Positions 47,058-64,000 of a stretch of DNA of 64,000 nucleotides are shown in pieces. Source of the stretch: Corydoras sp. C115 (lineage: Eukaryota > Chordata > Actinopteri > Siluriformes > Callichthyidae); contig JAFMOC010000037.1 of the NCBI GenBank assembly GCA_019802505.1, forward strand, positions 4,557,001 to 4,621,000. Reading direction: 5' to 3'. A model generated the notes under the pieces. It had not been told where the DNA came from. It worked only from the letters and a program-made list of their open reading frames with translations, and did no database searches. Every line of letters begins with the position of its first letter. The stretch's first letter is position 1. The position numbers were made by a program, and so were the translations under genes.

Positions 47058-48244
47058 CATTGATGTAATTGCAGCTAGTAAGCTAGGAGTGGTAAATCAC
47101 CCCAAAAACATCTTATAAGATCCTCCTCAGCAGGGAAGAAGGGTCAAAGGTCATCATTATGGATCCTGGTCTAAACTAAATGAATGACTCGGAGAAGCCC
47201 AAGGCTGCCCTTGCCATTTAACTATTAGTGTGACGCCTGTGCACTCCAGGACACGAGAACTACCTCTTTAATTAGAGGCAGTAAAGCTTGATTTAATGGA
47301 GAATAGGTTGGCGAGAACAAGAATACCCAGCTCTAAAGTGTCATTATGTCTGCGACACACCTGCAAAGTAATCAAATCCGATCGGGACATGACCTTTTTT
47401 TGGAGGCCTCAGAGCACACATACATCAAAGGACATGTCTGATTCCTTTATTATCTCATCAAAAGCTCTTTACATCAGCTCAGTTAGCATACTAAGAGTAC
47501 ACACTGTCACAGTACTGTCTCTAAAGCCCCCGTCATCTGAAGCTCTACCTTTACAGTACTGCAAAAATTCTACATTATCTACATTATTTATCTTTAAAAA
47601 TCGAAACGTTTTTCTAACGTGCGTCCTAACAGAATTAAATGGTCTTCAAAGAGTCTTAATGGGTTTTTACTTTGTGAACAAGCACGTAAACAAGTTTTTA
47701 TAACTGGGAGTGCCATCAAGAACACAGACAGCAACAATTGTCTCTCTGAGGTCATTGCTGATATTATTTTATCTTGGCCTGATAGACACAAAAGGAAGTG
47801 CTTAAAACATCAACATACCAACTGCTTTGGTCCTGTAGAGTCCCATAGACCAAAGCGACCATGTAAGATGGCCTACTTGTTAATGATGCATTATTGTATG
47901 CCTTTGATGAATGACACATGGATGCTAATTACTTTTTAATGAATATGGATGAAGGAAGGAGTTCAACACCGCCTGGTTACTGTATGTTGATTCACTGTTT
48001 GGAAAAAAAATACTACACACTGAAACATGATTCCCCCTAGCTGTAGTAGGTGATGAAACCAAAAAAAATGGTTAGCTGGCCCCAAAATATAACATACTAT
48101 AAGCAGGTATACATTACATGTACAGGAGCTTTTATGGCATCCCATTCCAAAACTATAATGGCTTGTATTATTGTGGAAAATCTTTTCACATGATTTTGTT
48201 AATTGTCTGTGGGAACTTTTGCCATTTTATCAATTGTATAATCA
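47058..48244. other. Intergenic, no gene recognised
   Basis: Mostly repeat-free. 47220-47420 has balanced composition and a TTTAATTAGAGGC homeodomain-type core, a candidate conserved non-coding element. The 135-codon opening at 47296-47703 has no family features. Confidence 0.45.
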
Positions 48245-48430
48245 GATTGTGGGCTGCACATTGGCTCAGTGGGTAGCATGTTGGTCTCTCAGTGCTGTGA
48301 ATCTAGCTCGAATCCTGATCTGCGTAGAACATGCGAGTTTCCATGTTCTCCTTATGTCCGTGTGGGTTTCCCCCCCCCCACAGTCCAAAAACTTGAATTA
48401 AAGGTGTATTGGCTGTTTTAAATTGCCCCT
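48245..48430 (+). mobile_element. Diverged SINE-A-like element
   Basis: Head GCACATTGGCTCAGTGGG, B-box-like GCTCGAATCC, body GTTTCCATGTTCTCC and CACAGTCCAAAAAC; the tail is lost. Confidence 0.65.
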
Positions 48431-48533
48431 ATCTAAATTGCACTTTTTAATCCTGGGAAGTAAAGTTAGGTGATGCACTGGACACACCTGCTCTATCATT
48501 GCTGGATCAGAAAAGATAAGTCACTTTATAGTT

Positions 48534-48568
<35 letters not shown>

Positions 48569-49005
48569 ACTCACACATACTCACACATGCACACATGCAC
48601 ACACACACACTGCTGAAGGCCACAAACTCGATTCCCTGGTCTCTCCGCAGAGCTTGAGCTCTTCTGCAGCCCCCTTTCATGCGCTCTGTGAAGTGCACAT
48701 CAAAGCATGGACACTTTGAAGTGCTCTATAAAAGCACCATACCCACGCGGCTAAAGGCTAAAGCTAGTCTGCTAAAACAAACACACCACAGGGAACAGGC
48801 AATGGAGTCTGGTCCTGAGTATAACAGAACATAAAGCGAAATCAAATCATTTACAGTAATTAAATTTTTTTTCAGTAAATACCACTACAGACCAATGCAG
48901 AATTTCACATATAAAAAAAATTTGATTTTGCCATAGCCATTGTTGTCCAGAAAGCTTATAGAAGTCTGAAGGCACACTAATTGTTTTTATCTTATATAGT
49001 GCTAG
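48431..49005. other. Intergenic, no gene recognised
   Basis: Contains a (CA)n at 48537-48565 with CA-rich sequence to 48610; otherwise unique. Confidence 0.5.
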
Positions 49006-50515
49006 GCGGCGCGGTGGCTTAGTGGTTAGCACGTTCGCCTCTCAGCGCTAGGGATTCCCGGTTCGAATCCCCATCTGGATGGAGTTTCCATGTTCTCCCC
49101 GTGTCTGCGTGGGTTTCCTCCGGGTTCTCCGGTTTCCTCCCACAGTCTAAAAACATGGATCAAGTCAATTGAATTCTCAAAATTGCCCCATATAGAGTGT
49201 GTTGGTGTGAGTGAGTGTGTGCCCAGCGATGGATTGGCGTCCTGTCCTGGGTGTGTCTGCCCAGCGCCCGAAACGTTCTCCCCTGGATGGGCATGGGGAA
49301 CCCCCCCGCGACCCTAATATAGGATAAAGCGGGAGATAATGGATGGATGGATGGTTTGTGCTGGGGATTCCAGGTTTGAATCCCAATCTGCATTGAGTTT
49401 CCATGTTCTCCCCACGTCTGCGTGGGTTTCCTCCGGGTTCTCCGGTTTCCTCCCACAGTCCAAAAACATGGATCAATTCAATTGAATTCCCAAAATTCCC
49501 CCATATAGAGTGTATCTGTGTGAGTGAGTGTGCCCAGGGATTGATTGGCGCCCTGTCCTGGGTGTATCTGCCCAGCGCCCAAAACGTTCTCCCCTGGATG
49601 GGCATGGACCCTAATATGGATAAAGCGGGAGATAATGGATGGATGGATGGTTTGTGCTGGATTCCAGGTTTGATTGAGTTTCCCCCCCCCCCGTGACAGT
49701 CCTAATATGGATAAATTGAATGGCCCCATAATGAGAGGAGTGATGGCCCAGGGATTTTGCCCTGTCCTGGGGATTCCAAAATCTTTGAACCCCCCCCCTG
49801 TGACCCATGGGATCTGGATGGGTTGGGGATTCCATCTTTGAATCCCAATCTGGGTTGAGTTTCCATATTCTCCCCACATCCATGTGGGTTTCCACAGTCC
49901 AAAAACATGGATTCAAGGTAAATTGAATGCTCCATCATGCCCCATATAGTGTGTGCCCGGGGATAGATTGGCGACCTGTCCTGGATGTATCTGCCCAGCG
50001 CCTGAAACGTTCTCCCTGGATGGGCATGGGGAACCCCCCCCCCACATCCACACACACACACATGCCCCAGTGTGTGCCCGGGGATAGATTGGCGACCACA
50101 TGTATCTGCCCATGAAACGTTCTCCCTGGATGGGCATGGGGAACCCCCCCCCCCCACACACACCCCCCCCCCCCCCCCCCCCGTGACCCTAATATGGGAT
50201 AAAGCAGGAGATAATGGATGGATGGATAGTTTGTGCTGGGGATTCAAGGTTTGAATACCAATCTGCATTGAGTTTCCATGTTCTGCCCACATCCGTGTGG
50301 GTTTCCACAGTCCAAAAACATGGATTCAAGGTAAATTGAATGCTCCATCATGCCCCATATAGTGTGTGCCCGGGGATAGATTGGCGCCCTGTCCTGGATG
50401 TATCTGGCGAAACGTTCTCCCTGGATGGGCATGGGGAACCCCCCCCCCAAACACACACACACACACACATCACGTCTCTAATAGAGGATTAAGCGAAAGA
50501 TAATAAATGAATGTT
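49006..50515 (+). repeat. Tandem array of one complete and about five partial SINE-A copies
   Basis: A full copy (49006-49353) is followed by 5'-truncated, same-orientation copies beginning TTTGTGCTGG at about 49353, 49653 and 50230. More scrambled pieces lie at about 49721-49830, 49831-50040 and 50068-50220. C-runs (49683-49692, 50034-50042, 50147-50155, 50165-50182) mark several junctions. The array ends about 210 bp before the mxi1 exon 1A ATG. Confidence 0.85.
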
Positions 50516-50604
50516 TTATAACTTTATGCATCATTCAAAGATGGTGAAACAGGCAGTCGTTGAATAATGCCGACGGCGCTAGGACCATGCAGTCCAGCCC
50601 TGAT

Positions 50605-50647
<43 letters not shown>

Positions 50648-50728
50648 CTAACTCTCAAGCCCGTGCTGACTCTCACTTTATCATCAAGCAACAGAGTTGT
50701 ACCAACTTGCACAAATAAAAAGCAAACT
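50516..50728 (+). promoter_or_regulatory. mxi1: mxi1 exon 1A promoter/5' UTR with (GA)n repeat
   Basis: The unique sequence between the SINE-A array (ending about 50515) and ATG 50729 is only about 210 bp. It contains a (GA)n tract at 50610-50644. The promoter must overlap this stretch or the SINE array itself. No TATA or initiator could be fixed with confidence. Confidence 0.4.
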
Positions 50729-61964
<11,236 letters not shown>

Positions 61965-64000
61965 GTAAGTACAAACAGACAAAATACCCAACAGTTTTCC
62001 TGTTTTCATGCACTGTGCTTTTAGGAAATAATTTATGAAATAATAATACAGTGAGATTCGCAGACTTTAGAGAGAAAAGTTGTTCTTGTGTCATGGATAA
62101 ATTGTGTATTAATCTTGTAATCTTGTTTCTGGAGTCTGTTCCAAAACCACAGGACGCAGGGCATGAATCCATTCTGATAATTATGTCAGTTTGTCTTCAA
62201 TTATATTTAGAAATCTGGAAACTGAACCAGCTCATGCTATAAAGAATAATGACTTCATTAGTATCAAATAATATCGAGCACTAAAACTCTAATGTAATAT
62301 TTGCACAGTGTGGATGCAATTAACACATTTAAAATTGCCTTAAATAAGAGGGTCATCAACGAATGCTTGATGATCTATAAGTATCACAAGTATTACATAG
62401 CTTTACTCCGATTAGTCAAACTCCTATTCCTGTGTAATGAGCAGGATCACAGGTGTCTGGGGAGTTATAACGACAAACAAAAGTTCTGCTTTTGTTTTGC
62501 ACCTTTGTTCTTGTGTCTCCGGTCCTGAAGATATTTTTGTAGAATGCTTTTAGGTTTCATGGGGCGTGAACATGTATCCGCTTGTCCCAGCTTGGCCAGC
62601 TGGTTTAGTGAGATAGCAGCGGACGCCGTGTGTCATCAGCAGACGCACTGATGTCACACCATTTCTCGCCAAAACTACCCGCTCTGCACAGGAAGTCAAA
62701 TAGGGTGCCATTGTTTCCTCCCACACTTACCGATGCGGATGTAATATTTGTTTTTGAGGTCTTGCACATCCTCTTTCATCTCTTTTCAAGTCTTTCACAC
62801 TTTCCTAAGGGGACATGTTTGATCGCCAAGAATATATTATGTATTATATTACGTATAAGTTATGAATATGTTGTGTATTAATACACACAATAACTTTCCC
62901 AATATCCTCCTTGCTATATCTTTGCCTATTTTATCATCGTATTTACAATATACATGCATAATCTATTGCCTAATTGGCAAACGTTTGGATGATGGATGAC
63001 TCTGAAAATGTGTGTGTGTGCAAAGTTGAGTGTGCATGTGCTTGGTTGCACATGGTTGAGCATGCGTGTGCATGGTTGCGCGTGGTTGAGCATAAGCATG
63101 TGTGAATATGTCATGTATGTGTATGGAGGGTAAAATCACTTGTAGTACTTTGAAACGTAAAACTAATAAATATTTATATTAGTCATAAACATTATGACCC
63201 CCACCCCTGTGAAACATATGATACCTAAGTACTGCCATATTTGTCTGTGCTGCATGAAACAGGAACAATCCAGTTAGCAGTTTTATCACAATTTAAATAG
63301 CACTACGATGCTCCCTGCAACTTTCATTATGAACATTCTCCTAAGTGAAACCACAGAGTGCTTGTTTATTGGCTTGAGATGCAAAAGATGTGCAGGTTGA
63401 GTCACATGGCGCCACAACCTGTCGTCATACCACACCATATCTATGGAAGTGTTCAAGTAGATTGTAGATCAACAAAGGCTACACTATACCTTACATGGAG
63501 AAAAGCACTGGGACACACTCTTTATAATTGAATTTGAATGATTTATTCCGTCTAATTGCCGTATTAGTATAAAATTAAATATGTAGCCATGCAGTTTGGA
63601 CACTTGTGTGCTCCTGTTTTGTGGTAAGTTTGAAGAAATATATTTTTTTTTATCATGACTACACCCTAATGCGCAAAACAAGGTTTTTAAACACAGGGTT
63701 GGGTGAGTTTGGTGTGGGAGAACTTGACCGGCTCACACAGCCCTAAACTCAACTCCATCGAACTTTGGGCTTCAACAAAATTAAGAGATTGCAAGCCAGA
63801 CTCTTGCTGACCTTGCAAATGGTCTTTTTGATGAATGAGCAAAATTTTTTCCACTCCACTCCAAGACTTTGCAGAAAAGGGGAGGCTTTAAAACATAGAA
63901 TGGGATGTCGTAAAAACTCCTGTAATGTGTAGGTCTCCTTATAATGTATATATCCTTCCTGCTCTTTGAGTTTTTAGCTGCTGATAGATATCTTTAAGTA
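61965..64000 (+). other. mxi1 intron after exon 3 (continues past window)
   Basis: No further mxi1 exon was seen, so the basic/HLH/zipper exons lie downstream. A repeat-free stretch at 62560-62740 could be a conserved element. A Tc1-like remnant ends the window. Confidence 0.6.
63690..63930 (+). mobile_element. Tc1-like transposase C-terminal remnant
   Basis: GAACTTGACCGGCTCACACA, then AACTCAACTCCATCGAAC and GACCTTGCAAATG follow the order of a Tc1-like transposase (EELDW...SPDLNPIEH region) with frameshifts, then GAATGGGATGTC of the element's 3' end. Confidence 0.6.

Noticed and set aside
47296..47703. 135-codon opening as a possible gene
   Set aside because: No recognisable motif, no splice partner, and overlapping openings on both strands; more likely chance in a repeat-free block.

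Overview
This is a eukaryotic, almost certainly teleost fish, nuclear window. Coding sequence is split into short exons with GT/AG introns, and the rest is crowded with fish-type repeats: tRNA-derived SINEs with GAAT tails, hAT and Tc1 remnants, LINE ends, and long AT and GT microsatellites. I found no operon, CRISPR array, phage or other prokaryotic-type system. The apparent ORFs outside the two genes are translations of repeats or chance openings.

Two genes lie head-to-tail on the + strand. The first is gamma-adducin (add3): thirteen coding exons between 4822 and 19698 encode 602 residues through the stop codon. The first roughly 65 residues must lie upstream of position 1. The open frame and splice phases agree at every junction. 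A probable 2.1 kb 3' UTR follows, with poly(A) signals near 20193, 21758 and 21803. The second gene is mxi1 (MAX interactor 1, a MYC-antagonist transcription factor). It has two alternative first coding exons (50729-50942 and 54084-54150), each encoding a SIN3-interaction helix, and both can join the shared exons at 56709-56805 and 61935-61964. The bHLH-zipper exons lie beyond position 64000. The adducin/MXD neighbour pair matches the known vertebrate arrangement (ADD3-MXI1 in human), which supports both names.

Layout: 1-4821 is an add3 intron. 4822-19698 holds the add3 exons, with repeat-laden introns containing a 906 bp hAT element with a perfect 8 bp target duplication, a 437 bp hAT-type MITE, a LINE 3' end and several SINEs. 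19699 to about 21830 is the 3' UTR. About 21831-50528 is intergenic DNA dominated by one SINE family (called SINE-A here, V-SINE-like), a second SINE family (SINE-B), a 3.3 kb tandem array of about 0.9 kb units (28502-31781), microsatellites, and decayed Tc1 and LINE pieces. 49006-50515 is a scrambled tandem array of SINE-A copies ending just before mxi1 exon 1A. 52415-53608 is a 600 bp tandem duplication carrying the mxi1 exon 1B promoter's ZNF143-like motif. 56806-61934 and 61965-64000 are mxi1 introns.

The most interesting content is structural rather than a new enzyme system: serial SINE insertion at one target, opposite-orientation SINEs in the two arms of a promoter-proximal tandem duplication, a SINE array at the other mxi1 promoter, and a LINE whose 3' tail is shared with SINE-B. 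All identifications rest on reading the sequence and on remembered family features; no database search was run.
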